NCBI GenBank assembly: GCA_023374045.1
Contig: CM041779.1
Coordinates: 271,594,062 to 271,658,061, forward strand
From: Limonium bicolor
Taxonomy: Eukaryota > Streptophyta > Magnoliopsida > Caryophyllales > Plumbaginaceae
Direction: 5' to 3'
Length of the DNA: 64,000 bases
In this document: positions 45,801 through 58,397 of the stretch, one piece after another
Layout: each line of letters begins with the position of its first letter
Position numbering within the stretch: position 1 is the stretch's first letter
Made by a program: the position numbers and the translations under genes
The notes under the pieces: generated by a model
What the model was told of the DNA's origin: nothing
What the model saw: the letters and a program-made list of their open reading frames with translations, nothing else
Database searches by the model: none

Positions 45801-47900
45801 ATTTAATATCACCCTCATAACACCCATGTACATCAGTTATACAGAAGCAAGGGTTACAGAAACCGAAAATACAAAAATCTGTTTACAACATCCTTTAACT
45901 CCATATTTAGGTTGTCAGAACTGGTGCTTAATTTTTCCCCAAGTGCATCCCTCTCTAACCAGGTATATTATTCATGTTTTAAACTCTTGATTGGACTAAG
46001 ACAGTCCTCATAACAACCCAAGAATTCATTTTACAGAAGTTACAAATTTCAGAAACTGAAAACAACAACCTGGTTAGCACCTTATCTAACCTCAACTTTG
46101 TTGTATCAAACTGATGTCTAACCCTCCCAAAACGTTTCATCAACTTAGTTGAAGGTATTAGCTATACTTAGGGTTCACTATTAGACCAATTCAACACTCT
46201 TAAAACTTCTGAAACTCAGTTATACAGAACTGAAAACTGAAACTCTGACTGGTGTGCATTCTCAATTCAACCTCTCTTTGGCTATGGATTACCTGACTTC
46301 TAAACCCTCAAACGATTACCCTCACCTAACTCACTCTTTTAGCAAATCTTGGGTTCTATTACTAAGCCATTACAACACACTTAATACTCCTGAAAATTGA
46401 TTATACAGAACCTAAGTTTTAGGAGCAGAAACTGAAACGTATAACAGACAATCTCTCTTCTGTTTCTTTTCTGTTGGGGGCTAGCCTGTCTTTTGATCTG
46501 TCCCAAGTACTTATCTATGTAGCTAAGTGTTATAGCCATAATTCAAACTCAAAACAACCTAAAGCAACTCTGCTAAACCCACTGCTGTGTCGCATACACT
46601 GAACAGAAAAGAATTAGAAAAGAAACTAAAATATGAAACTGTTTTATCCTCTTGAATCACTTCTCTTCTATTCTTTTAAGTAGTTAACTGTGTGCTAGTA
46701 AGTTTTGTTTTTAATTAGAACAACCTAATCATACTGACAACTCTACTACAAATTCTTTACACAGCAACAGAAACCTGGAAAAACTGAAATCGAAACATCA
46801 AACTCAAATTCTCGATTCTGTTTCTTCTCTGTTCTTTAATCTAATTTCAGGTATCCCTCAAGTGGTTCAGTCACTTGGTTAAGTGCTTCAATACCATTTT
46901 TTTTAACCCCAGAACAAACCCCAAAACTGCTTTATTAACGTTACTGATATGTCCTATTCCTGAACTGGTATGTTTTTTTTTTCTCCTCGTTTTTTTTTCT
47001 TTTTTTTTGTTCAGTGATCTGGTTTGTACTTCTCCAAATGGTTTACCTCTTTAATTGAGTGGTGTACCACGATTTTAAACTCAAGGGCAGACTCAAAACC
47101 ACATTGATGACTCAACTACAATGACCTGATACTGAACCAAGGAAAACTGAAATAGCTGAAACACAACCTGGTGGATTTTCTTCGATGTTGTTCCATGCTT
47201 ACTGCATCAGGTTGGTTTTTTTTCTTTAATTCTCCCAAAAAGGTTCATAGTTTCGTTAGGTGTATTAGTGATGCCTTAAGTTCATTGTTTCTTAAAAAAA
47301 CACTGGAACCCTCACAATACCTCTGTAATTCGAACACACACACAGAACACAAAACTGAGAATTAATAAACTGTTGCATGTTTCTTCTACCTCATTTCGTT
47401 ATTTATAAACTGACTTCTAGGTTTGCACCAGCTTGTTCACACGTAGGCTTAGGTGTTAATCAAGGTTTTAGACTCAAGACTAACCCTAAGAACAACACAC
47501 ACACACCTCTGAGAAGTCCTTTACACTAAACCTAAAACCTGAACCAAGCTATGAAACTGATGCAATATATATGTTTTTTTGTTGTTCTTCTGTTTTAGAA
47601 TGTCAAGTGACTCCCAGTTTACTATAAGTCAATACAACATTCACACCACTCCTGGATTTAGTTATAGAAAAACGAAATCAGTTAAAAGAAAACTGCACAG
47701 AACACTTGAGTGGTTTTACTACCTTGAGCTGTTTCTTTGTTTTGGGGTTGGTTCCCCCTGGAAACTCCTTGGCACAATGTAAACTCCTTGCACCATGATC
47801 ACTCGACAGAAAGCTGTGGAGGAGTTCTCAGTGGTTAGACTGGAAAGATTCGAAAAGAAAATGGCTGCAGTGACAGAAAAAGAAGGAGCAACTTGTCTTC
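45770..47900. repeat. Degenerate tandem repeat, about 190-bp unit, about 11 copies
   Basis: A CAGAAACTGAAA-like phrase recurs near 45,854, 46,047, 46,225, 46,424, 46,615, 46,770, 47,140, 47,335, 47,535 and 47,695, alternating with a TCTGTTTCTTCTCTGTT-like phrase and an AACAACCCAA-like phrase. Units have diverged strongly, so the period is only approximate. Short frames here have no known relatives. Confidence 0.6.
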
Positions 47901-48401
47901 GGTGTGCTACCATCTAGCTATGTTTCCAGAAAGGACTTGACAGAAAATCTTTCGATGATGTAACAGGTTTGGAGTGGCTCACCTTCTCAGGTTTGATAAC
48001 TGATTCTCCTTTGATGGGTCTTTGGCACTAGGGGTGGGTTTCAGCCTCTTGAACTCTTGGTCTTTACTAGCAGGAGTAACCCGTGGTTAAGTCATATTAT
48101 AATCAGAGATGGGGAAGATACTACCAGTTACAAGATCTGAATACGAAGAGGGAGGATGAAAGAAAGTTACAGTAATCGAACTTTTCCTTTTTACCTTGCT
48201 GGTTTACCAGAGTTGCCTCTGGTGCGCATGGCTTAACAACAATCGGGCATGCAGAGAGTAGACAAGAACTAGAGCTACTGCACACAGGAGAAATGCTTCA
48301 GAAGAGAGGAGGCTAGTTAGGATCAGAAACTGATCTGTTGAGCTCCAGGTCTTGCACCTTTGTCGTGGTTGTTTGTCTGGGACAAAAATGAATTTGGGCT
48401 G
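47901..48401. other. Unassigned segment before the Ogre-like element
   Basis: No gene, repeat or motif that I can support. It ends at the TG of the 5' LTR at 48,402. Confidence 0.5.
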
Positions 48402-48851
48402 TGTAGACACCAAAAATTCTCACCCCTAAAGCAAATTCCGAGATAATGAATAAAATAAGGGGGGTCGTCCTTTCTTTCTCAATACGTATTAACTTGCGTG
48501 CCAAAACAAAACCATTGTTTTTTAATCTTTTTCAAAGCATTTCATAAAAACAAGATTCTTCAAAATGAATTTCCGACGACAGTCCGGTTTCAAAACCATC
48601 CCTCTTTGCTTATTCATTTATTTTACTATTTTATTTTTGTTCATGTTCCTTTTGTTTATTTATTCATCTATTCGCTTTTTTTTATATTTTATTTTATTCT
48701 ACTATTAACATTAGCATTTTTATTTTCATTTCTATTTATGCATGTTCATTTTCATCTTACAAATTCAATCCACACATAGTTCTAGCCCAATTCCTTAAAC
48801 CCACTCTATTTTCAGCCCATGTTTTCAAGAAGCCCACTCAAACCCACTCAT

Positions 48852-48883
48852 AAACCCTAAACCCACATTCTCAGCCTATAAAA
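48852..48883 (+). promoter_or_regulatory. LTR promoter: telo-box AAACCCTAA and TATA box CTATAAAA
   Basis: AAACCCTAA at 48,852-48,860 and CTATAAAA at 48,876-48,883, preceded by AGCCCA motifs near 48,784, 48,815 and 48,831. Telo-box plus site II plus TATA is a known combination in plant promoters active in dividing cells. Transcription would start near 48,910, giving a U3 of about 0.5 kb. Inferred. Confidence 0.5.
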
Positions 48884-51800
48884 CAACAAGCAAACCCTTA
48901 GAAAAAAGAGGACAGGGCGGTAGCCGACACCAATCCCAAAAAAAAAAGCTCTCCTCTGTTCATACATACTCCTTTGTTGTTCTTCCCATTGTCTACCGAT
49001 TAATCCCCTCACCCATACTGGCAACGAGGAACAATATGCTCTGCTATCTCCATTTCTTTTCCTCACGGCAATTCTGCAATCTACTGGCAAACAAAACATA
49101 ACAGGAGCATACAACTTCAACTTTCTTGGACTGCTTCACGTCGGTAATTTTGTAACCCCCGGTGACCTGGAAACATATTGTTTTTGCACCTCCTCATTCT
49201 CTTCCCGATCGGTAATTTCGCAACTTACCTGTTGAACAAGGAACAAACTGCTTTATTCTCTCACCAGTCCATTCACCGACGGTAATTTGCAACCTTGCCG
49301 GCGAAAAAAATACATGCTACCTGTTTCCTCCTTCTTCCCTTCGTATTCAAAACCCATAAAAGCTGGCCATATCCCACCTCTTACTTTCCGTTACTACTGA
49401 CCTACACTTCATCCCTTCCGCTAGAATCCTCCACCTGAGCAATGAGGACTTTCGAAAAACCCAGAAGCGCAATTCATCCTTGAGACTTTCTTTCACAAAG
49501 AAAACCATCGTGAAACCACCAACTCCCCATCGTAAATTCAGCTATCTTCGGCCCGATCCTAGCTGTTTCTGTCAAACACCCGAGCAGACTCGAATCCACA
49601 CTCTTCCAGTCGTCTTCTTCTTCCTCCACCTATCCCAAAAAAAAAACGCTTAAACTACAACTCATCATACACAATAGCCGCGTCCATCTTGACATTCGAC
49701 TTTCCCAATCGATGTCCATCCTCTAAAATCAGAACAAAAAACGGTCCAAATTGACCCGCCTCCTCATAAACCGAGATACCACAGGAAAAATAAGCCATCT
49801 CCTCCTCACAGTGTTCGATTATCAGTAGCTCCTCCTACATATATATATATATTTTTCTTTTTCTTCTCAAAAGGAAAACCGAAGTGAAAATGGAAACCGA
49901 CCCTCACCTCTCTTTCATGTTCATCTCTAAGAACGCAAAAAGGTCTCTCACAATCCCCCCCTCTTGCGATTTTCTCTTCTCTGAATCCTCATTCATCAGT
50001 CGGTACTCATGAATCGATCATAGTCGTGAGTCCCCCTGTTATCCGGCAAAGTTCAAGCTATCATCCCGGAACAATATTGCCATGCTCTCAATTCATTTCT
50101 GGTGATTCAGCCAAACTTTGTTCCATTTTGGAACTCGAACATCCGCGCCAGCCACTGAGTGCCCCCTCCTTAGTTGCCTTCGATTTGCGACTCTCTAACT
50201 CGTCTTACTTTCTAAGCCCAGGGTTCGATTCAAGAAGGTATGTCATGTTTACCCGTGCTCTCACTGCTTTTGAATCTCTCAGCTGAAATGAGCTCATTCG
50301 GACCATAGTCTAGTTCTTTGCCGGTGTCCACCTCTGAGACCTTTGCTATTTTTCATTTGATTTTGATCTGAACGTTTTTCATCTCTTAATGTGTTTGTTG
50401 GCGTTCGGTTTGCTAAAGCACTAATCTGTACGTCTTTGCTTACATGTAATGAACTGTGCATTATTTTGAGTCGAAACCGGTGAATTTCCCGGTGGTAGAA
50501 TCATTTGTTCTGGTTGCTGTTCCCTTACATTCACCGTTTGATTCAGATGTAAACATTCATTTCTGGTTGTAATGTGCTTTGACCCAGTGAATTTTGCTGA
50601 CGTTTCTAGTTCACACTGGGCTTAATAAATCTCACAGATTTGAAAATCACTTGAGTACTGTTTGATTCGATCCAATTAGGCATGAGCTTGCGAAAACCTG
50701 GGGCGTATTGGATAGCTTTGTTCATTTTATTTATTTGCTTTTGAATCTGGCAAAACCGGGGTTTATTTTGCATTGCAAGCGTATTCGAATATGTTTACTG
50801 CTGTTTAGGTTGGATATAGCCCATACATAATTCGAACCTAGACAATAATTAAATTGCTATATGTGTGTTTTGGGTTCGTATTGTGTTTTTTTCCCATGAC
50901 TTCATGACGTGTTGATCCTATATATGCTTGATAATCTTTGGGCATCTTTGGTTATGCTTGAATGGAATTCATATGCACCCTATTGTGGCTTTGTTTTTGT
51001 CATCAATTTGAGAAATCTGTTTGACTTGTAAACTTGTCTTGACCCGTTTTGCTTTGGGGCTTGATCGAGGTACACTCACAATCGGTTGGACTTTGAGTTG
51101 AAGCTTGCACTTCTCCGGCTTGAGGATTGACGTTTATGCTTACACATTGACCGAACTTATGGACCATGGCCTTGGAATCTTCTCATGGGTTGGAAATCCT
51201 GTTTGTGCACATAGCTGAGACGGGATCATGAGCTTACTCGGCTGGGAGCTTATCTTACATTTGATTTGAATGATAAACCGGGGCAGGCCACCCTGTAGGT
51301 TGGTTTTCTATATTACTTAAAGTTCCTTTTGATCATGACCGACAACTTGTCTACATTTCTAGCATTGTTGTTTGTTGTTTGCTGTTTGCTGTTTGCTCCT
51401 TGCGTATAGATTCATTTTTGAAATTGATTCAAAAAGCATGATTCTAATCTAGTCTTCACTTGAATCCAACTCATTTAGTTGCAAAGTCTTGCTTTATTAT
51501 GCTATTCTCGTTATATCATCTTCAATTTTTATAGCGGTTCTGTTTTGCCTTTGTTATGCTTTCGTCGCTTTTGCTCCATTGTATATGCTCCATTGTACAC
51601 GTGTTATCTCGCTTCTATGCCCTTATCGCAACCCTGCAATTGATTGATTCGTTAATCCTGACCTCTATCTAAGCCCTAGTTATTTACCCTATAGAACCTT
51701 TTTACTGACAGAAAAGTTTTGGATGTATTATCGCTCCACACCTAACGAATCTCTCATTCGTTTCGTGGGGCAATAATCTTCTATAACTTCAAAAACACTC

Positions 51801-52019
51801 AAACCACCTTTATATGTATAAGAACAAAAACTTCAAAAAAAAACAAGCTCTTAAGGCCATTTTAGGAGGGCTTAGGATGTGAAACCACCCCATGCCTAGC
51901 GGATCTCTCATCCGTTTTATGTGGATGGAATCCTCCTGTGCCTTCGACACACCCCTAATCAAGAGTTAATAAACAAACCAATAAATCAATTCCTCTCACT
52001 TGTTAACATCTCACAAGTC

Positions 52020-52362
52020 AGCCCAACAACATTTTTTCAGCCCAATCACAAATAAAGCCCACATAAAAAAGGGGCCACTTCAGCTAATCCAAGCAAGGCC
52101 CAATTTCGGCCCAACTTCAAGCAAGGCCCTCTTTTGGCCCAACTCTAGATAAGGTCCAAATTTCAACCCAATTTCCAATAAAGCCCAGAGCGGGCCCAAT
52201 TTAATTCCAAGGCCCAATTCAAATCCCACTTCAGCCCACAGTTCATAAATCCCATTTCAAGGCCTAAGCCCACTTCGAGGCCAAAGCCTAAACAAGGCCA
52301 TCAAGCCCACTCGGCCATCAGCCCACTCGGCCCATCAAGCCCACTCGGCCCATCGAGCCCAA
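52020..52362 (+). promoter_or_regulatory. Cluster of 17 same-strand RGCCCA (site II-like) motifs
   Basis: By direct count, GGCCCA or AGCCCA occurs 17 times in about 340 bases, all in the same orientation. TGGGCY site II motifs bind TCP-type factors in plant promoters. Here they may simply result from a decayed short repeat. Confidence 0.6.
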
Positions 52363-52363
52363 T

Positions 52364-52515
52364 TTTGACTGAACATTGACTAATCCAACTTTGACCCGAA
52401 CATTGACCAATCCAACTTTGACCCGAAATTTGACCAATCCCACTTTGACCTTGACTGAGCATCGACTTTGACCCAAGTTTGACCAGTTCAAGTTTGACCA
52501 ACCCGAACTTTGACT
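52364..52515 (+). promoter_or_regulatory. Array of 12 W-boxes (TTGACY)
   Basis: TTGAC followed by C or T occurs 12 times in about 150 bases on the plus strand, embedded in a rough 30-bp repeat (CCAACTTTGACCCGAACATT-like). TTGACY is the core site of WRKY factors. It directly abuts the site II cluster. Confidence 0.7.
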
Positions 52516-53706
52516 CGGCCTATCTTCCAATCCCGACCCAAATTTAATTCAAACCCAATTCAACTCAAACCCAATTCATTCAGCCCTATTCAATTCAAAT
52601 CCTGATTCAAACTCGACTTGTAAATCCCATCCAAACCCCAAAAATCTCTCTTCTCAAATTTCAAACAATCACTTTATTTGAATTTCATCAAGTTTTCAAA
52701 AGAAACCATTTTGTGGAATTTTAAAGGAAAAACTCTTCTCACATCACAGAAAACTCTTCTCAAGCAGAAAGTTCTTCTCACATATACAGAAAGTTTTTCC
52801 TAAATTTCGCAAAATCAGTGTTTTTCATCGAGAATTCCGAACAACTTCAAAATTTTCAACTCAGTTTTCAAACTCAAACTGAAATGTTTTCGGGGAACAT
52901 GGGATGTCTAACACCTTCAAACGTTTTCTTCCTGGTTAGGCATTACTTGTCTCCCTTCCAAAATAAAAATCCGGGCAGGGCACTGGGGTCATAACCTCCC
53001 TTGTCGCAGTCTGGACCTCTTTAGGCGGGGCATTAGGGTGACAAACCTCCCCTAATTGCAGCCTAGATTTTACAAGGCGGGTGCTAGGGAAGTAACGACC
53101 TTCCTAGTTGCAGTCGGGATTTTAGAATCGTCTAACTCCCTTCTATTTTCGATTTCAAGTTTTCGGTTTTTAACGTTTTAAAACCCGGGAGTTAGAGACG
53201 TTATTAGGTTTCCGAGAACATCTCATTCATGGTGTTTCTCTCTAAATCCTATTTCGACATAAATCCATTGCCCCATCTCTCGAGCCTCGGCACTTACCAT
53301 TAATTAAGTGTCGTGTTCGAGGGGGTACATAGGGTAATCCTTCGGATTATCCGCCATTTTACCAACAAAAAATGATTTTTTGGTTTCAAAAATTTTAAGA
53401 GAGACGATTTGACAATCATTCCTCCAACAACTCAACCCTCATCATCTTAAACTCAAATCCTCTTGCAAATTCTAGCTTCTCTCAAGCTTCCAAGTCTCAT
53501 AGCCCGAGCGTCTCACAGACTCGAGCACTTCAATCTCTCCACCATTTTAAGATTCAAACGTCTCACAGACCCGAGCGTCCACAGACCTTGATATCCCATA
53601 CCTCTCATTATAACACCTCAAATGTCTCATAGACCCGAGCGTCTCACAGACTAACATCTCGAACACTCAAAAACCCTCAAAACCCCAAAATCCCTAAATT
53701 CCTGAA

Positions 53707-53745
53707 CTACGTAAGGTCTGATCTCAACAGAAGTTGAGTACGTAG
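53707..53745 (+). other. Stem-loop, copy 1
   Basis: Outer arms CTACGT/ACGTAG and inner arms CTCAAC/GTTGAG with loop AGAA. A related stem-loop with a compensatory change is at 59,507-59,546; flanking text AGGTCTGAT and CTAGGGTGCGA is shared too. Confidence 0.75.
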
Positions 53746-54466
53746 GCAACCCATCTAGGGTGCGACCCCATTCCAATCCAAAACCCCTTCCCAACTCCAA
53801 GGTGATATTCATATCTGTCAAACATTCAAATTCCCTCTAACTCCCAAACTCGACTTCTTCAACTCTCAAAATCAGACTCCTAATCTTTCATTCTATACTC
53901 ATTCGAATTCATCATTCTTCTTCTTGGCGCTAGCTTGGCAGAAAAGCTCGCCTCATCCACTATCTTTCTCTCCTCGTCCTAATCCTACCTTGGCTTTTAA
54001 ATGAATCTCTCTAAAAGGTTTGAAAGAAGGTAATCCCGACAATTGGAGACCGAGGTTTCCTCGGGCACCAATCCAAGTCGTGGTCGTTGCCACTTCTAAG
54101 GGGTGTAACCCAGTGCGAACCCACAATAATATCTATGACCGATAAGCATCCGTAGGCAACAAATTCAGAGTCAAACGGTTCTTAGAACCCGATCTTCCTT
54201 CCTAGTTATTAGGTCAAACTAGGTGGCGACTCTAGTCAATTTCCGCCTTATAGAGGCATAAGTCCGCGTGGGCCCATCGAGAGCGGGGTAGTGCACTTAC
54301 ACTCCCCTTATGCTTTCTGGGAAAGACGGACGATTTAGTAGGTATTTGAGGGATGCCAGAATAACGGGTTTCACCCTCCACAGAATGGCATTCTAGGATC
54401 TAGACTTTTTAGTCAGACCATATTTGATAGACCCCCCCTCATACCGAAAAATCACCCTCCACAGAA

Positions 54467-54484
54467 TGGCGACTCTGCTGGGGA
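54467..54484 (+). other. Primer binding site TGGCGACTCTGCTGGGGA
   Basis: Lies three bases after the LTR end. The preceding text CACCCTCCACAGAATGGC also occurs about 80 bases earlier (54,373-54,390), but there without the rest of the PBS, so the LTR/PBS junction is partly duplicated. Confidence 0.8.
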
Positions 54485-57400
54485 AAACTTGAGTAAGTTT
54501 TTCTCAAACTCAAGGAAGACTGAACTCCATTCAAAATTGTCGGGACTTCCCCACTTTTTTCAAAACCTTCAAGAGATTCTTTCAAAGCCTTTAGGATTAT
54601 TCTACTCCACACTTAGAGTGTGTATGATGAGGACAGAGGACTTGATAGATCCTCAACAAACATTACAACAATTGGGTTAATTTTAGCTCACGATTAGAAA
54701 GAGACACTTAGGACTAAATGAAGCTAACTTCCCTTTAGGTTAATAACAACCAATTTGGCATCACTATCCTCAAGATAAAACTCTTAGTGAATAGGTTGGT
54801 GCTAACTTCATCTTTGTTTTTTACTTTCTATATTGCGATTGTGGGGTGCATGGGTGGGTAGCTTAGGACATGCATTCCTCTGTGTCACCCGATTTACCCA
54901 CGATGTCACGGGATCCCCAACCGGTCCACGGTTGATTCCCCATGAGCTAGGGTCACTCTCTCAGTGAACAAACCCACCGGTACGGTCTCCGACCAACGCT
55001 TTGAGCTCATGATCCAAAAATATCCTCCATTATCCGAGTCGAAGCCAGCATATAGTGAACTTTGAGCCTTCAGTGTTCAGCTACCTGGTCCGGTGTCTAA
55101 GACGGGTTTATGGAAGTCACCCCTTGTATGCCGCCTGTCTGACCGCCCTTCCGTCTTACCATGAAGATTGCATCGGCTCAGTTCTCCATTGCTCCTCTGC
55201 ACCACATGTGTCTCTAAAGCCCAATGTCACGCTATACGTCCATAGAGGATCCCGTATTTACCGGATACCCATACATGGCACAACGTAGTCAGTGAATAAT
55301 TTGGACTTTAGACACACCTGACCGTGCAGGTGACGAGAGACCCGTTCCCATGCAGTACTTCTCCGAGTTTCCCGAAAAGTGGGGTGTTGTCGGATCATCA
55401 CTGGCCGTGGCGTATGTTTCCTTATCATCTCGGGTGTCCTGACCTTTCGAACTTAAGCACTCCGGACTTTCTTGATAACGTGCCCCGCAAAGGCATAACA
55501 GAGAAAAAACCCTAGATGAACAGTGAAGGGACGATGGTTCCCCCGGTGAAACGGAATCATAATTGACCTGGAAAGTGATTATCCCAACATTAACACTTAC
55601 AGCTCCACATCAAATATAGCCACGATTTACTTTATGCTATACATGTGTGCAAACCACTTTTTCAAACCAGTCTGTTTTAAAACGTTCGGAATTCTCTTTC
55701 ACATATCTTTTAAAGAGGTTTTACTAGCTCGTTCAATTTAGAGTCTCACCTTAGTTTTGCTCCCAAACATTTGGGGTTTTAAAACCCGTCACTTCATCCT
55801 TTAAAACCTTGTTATTTCCAAAACGATTTTCAGAAATAGATTTCGAAAAACCTACTTTCTACAAACGAATTTCAAACATCATTCTTCACCAACATTATTT
55901 CTTAATGGTTTTCGAAAACAGTTTTCAAAGTGGATTTTCGCAAATGTATTTCAAAATAAATGATTAGTCCCCATGTCCTGACCCGCTATTTTTGAAGTTC
56001 TGCCCATCTTCAAGAGCAGCGGTCATTACCGTGGAGCGTACTAGTCATTTCGTGTTTTCACAAAAGTGGTGGATTTTCACATAAAATTTTGTGTTCGATC
56101 ATTCATCTTTCCTTTCTCAAAAACATCCCCCATTCCTCTAGTCGGAGCAAGTGAAGCAGCATGAAGATCGACTACGCGGATCGAGCTGAAGGCCAGAGGC
56201 GTACCAACCCGTGGAGCTAACCGAGCGACATGAAGACTAACACCAACCATTTAAATACAAAATCAGAGGTGTACCAACCCGAGTCAAGCGACATGAAGGT
56301 CAGCAACATTGATTCAAGTTCAAACTGTTGAAAATCAGAAGAACACCAACCCGTTTTGCTTGATCACAGTACCGCTCCGCTGCAAGAGCCTTAAAATGAA
56401 CAAGCAGCCGGTCAAGAGCCGAAGATGAGCGAGCAGCCGGTCAAGAACCCGAAGATGAGCGAGCAGCCAACCAGGAGCCCGAGCGCGAGCAGTCTTCCAG
56501 AATCCCAAAGACGGACCAGAAGAGTTCAGTAGAAGCCCAGCTCAACACTTCCCCATTTTAATGACTTTTTTAGGATTGATGATGTATAGGTCTTCTTCCC
56601 CTATGATTCTTTTCTCTCTCGTCCATTTCTGAATAGATTACATGTATAGGTTTATACATCCCTTTGAATTTTTTTAGATCGATGTGTATAGGGTTCCCCA
56701 CTCCCTGTTTCATTTGCGAATGACCGAGCATCAAAATTCATATTGAGAAAATCCGTCACTTTGAAAACACGTGTTTTCAAAATTGTTTTAAAACTTGGTT
56801 TCTTTTGGCATGCACATATAGTAAAAGAACGAATAAGGGACGACCCCTCACATCTATATATCATTCGTCAACTTTGCTTTATGGGGTGAAAATTCACGGT
56901 ATCTACAGGAGGCATCTCCTAAGTAAACAACGCCAACGAATGCAACCGAGCAAAAAACAAAACACATGCATTGCATTCATGACACAAAAGTCACTTGCAC
57001 TTCCAGTCATTTCAAGTCCATCAATCATTCACGAGTCTTGTCCACCTCAAAGTCTGCACAATCATGTGTTTCATTGTCACCGCTATACACCAGCTTTCAT
57101 CCCAAATACCCAGACCGCCAAAGCCCAATCTCAGAGGGATAGGAAAGAAAACCGGGAAGTTCAAACCTCTCCCAATCAGAATCACCATGCACGCCAGTGA
57201 TGAAAAAGGAAAGAGTATGTCATATCATGGGGCCACCATGCGGGAGTTGTCACTCCCTAAAAAGTCCTAAAATCCAGGAGCTAGTCACCAACCCGACATC
57301 AACCCCGACAGCTACACCTTCTTCAAGGCCGACATTGAAAGGATGAGCTTCATGAACCATGAGCTGAACGACTCAAGCGAGACTAGGTGTAGCCTTACCA

Positions 57401-57782
57401 CATGCATTGTATCCAAAAAAAAAAAAACAAAAAAAAAATTCAGTCAACCATCTCAAATCATCATTTTCAGCATTCCATGCATCCTATACATAGTAATTCC
57501 ATATTACCACACATCGCATGGTAGATCGCACTTTGCATACTCCCATAGCGAAACGACATCTTTGGGAAAACATGATAGATTGATTGAACAGATTGCGTGA
57601 ACCAATGAACTCTCGACCCATCAATGAACACAAGGGTCCAATCAAAATCGGCACCACAAACCAAGTGAGTAGTGTGCGAAGAGCGGTATTTTCCCTTGAA
57701 TTTCAAACGAGAGTACTGGACAATCCATTGAGTGATGAGGGCAGATAGAGAGATCCAATGGAGGTAAAACCACGAGCGACAT
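54485..57782 (+). other. Internal leader of the Ogre-like element
   Basis: No ORF longer than about 130 codons. ORF1, which Ogre elements carry upstream of gag, is not recognisable. Short direct repeats occur at 56,160-56,500 (GTACCAACCCG, CGAGCAGCCGGTCAAGA). A CTCCGACCAACG string at 54,985 also occurs in LTR H near 20,967. A-rich run at 57,410-57,440. Confidence 0.5.
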
Positions 57783-58397
57783 GTGCATTCCTTCAGCACA
57801 TGGAGAGGCACAATACATAGAGAGATCAGTGTTGATAAACAAGATATGAACTATGATTCATGCAAAAATCTGAGAATAGTAAGAAAACAATCATTGACTA
57901 ATGAGAATGACGAGGCACTTAGGAATAAAATCTCCGCAAAACCAAAAAGCTTCGACTACCCTTTACATCATCCCTTAGTGAGCCCCGCTGAGCCTTTCAT
58001 GAAAAACTCTTTCGTAAAAAAAAAACTCCACAATATGCCACCCCACATATACACACTTACCCGTGCAATAGAGGATCTCGAAGGAGCCGGAGCCATGACC
58101 CCTCCCCATCATCTTTCACGAAAACAAAAAATGAAATGTTTGAAGAAATCAGTGAGTCAATGCAACTCCAAGGCCAAACACCAAAGAGAATACCGAAAAC
58201 GTTCAAGAAGATTGATGAGCCAATGCAACTCCAAAGCTGAAAGCCAAAATACAAAGCAGAGAACGCTTGAGAAAGTTGATGAGCCAAATGCAAATTTCAA
58301 AAGCAAAATGAGAAGAAAGTTCAAATCGAACATCAGAAGAGACAAGAAGGAGAAAACCGAATCCAAAGGACCAATGATGTCCCGTAGAAATCAATAA
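57783..58397 (+). CDS. Longest ORF in the Ogre-like internal region, unknown, basic
   Basis: An open frame of 204 codons. The C-terminal half is very rich in Lys/Arg/Ser and built on a rough repeat of about 65 bases (SQCNSKA occurs twice, near residues 123 and 146, with a third degenerate copy). No domain is recognised. Its openness may be a by-product of A-rich repeat text with few T-initial codons. It sits where gag could once have been, but no capsid or zinc-knuckle signature is visible. Confidence 0.25.
   Translation: MHSFSTWRGTIHREISVDKQDMNYDSCKNLRIVRKQSLTNENDEALRNKISAKPKSFDYPLHHPLVSPAEPFMKNSFVKKKLHNMPPHIYTLTRAIEDLEGAGAMTPPHHLSRKQKMKCLKKSVSQCNSKAKHQREYRKRSRRLMSQCNSKAESQNTKQRTLEKVDEPNANFKSKMRRKFKSNIRRDKKEKTESKGPMMSRRNQ

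Larger units (their letters stand above)
48402..54463 (+). mobile_element. 5' LTR of the Ogre-like element, 6.06 kb
   Basis: TG at 48,402, CCTCCACA at 54,463, PBS three bases later. It contains, in order, a TATA-type promoter (48,876), a C-rich untranslated-like stretch (48,950-50,000), T-rich text (50,300-51,700), 17 RGCCCA motifs, 12 W-boxes, CAGACCCGAGCGTC short repeats (53,500-53,650), and a ctacgt stem-loop. Small frames in it resemble nothing known. Confidence 0.8.
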
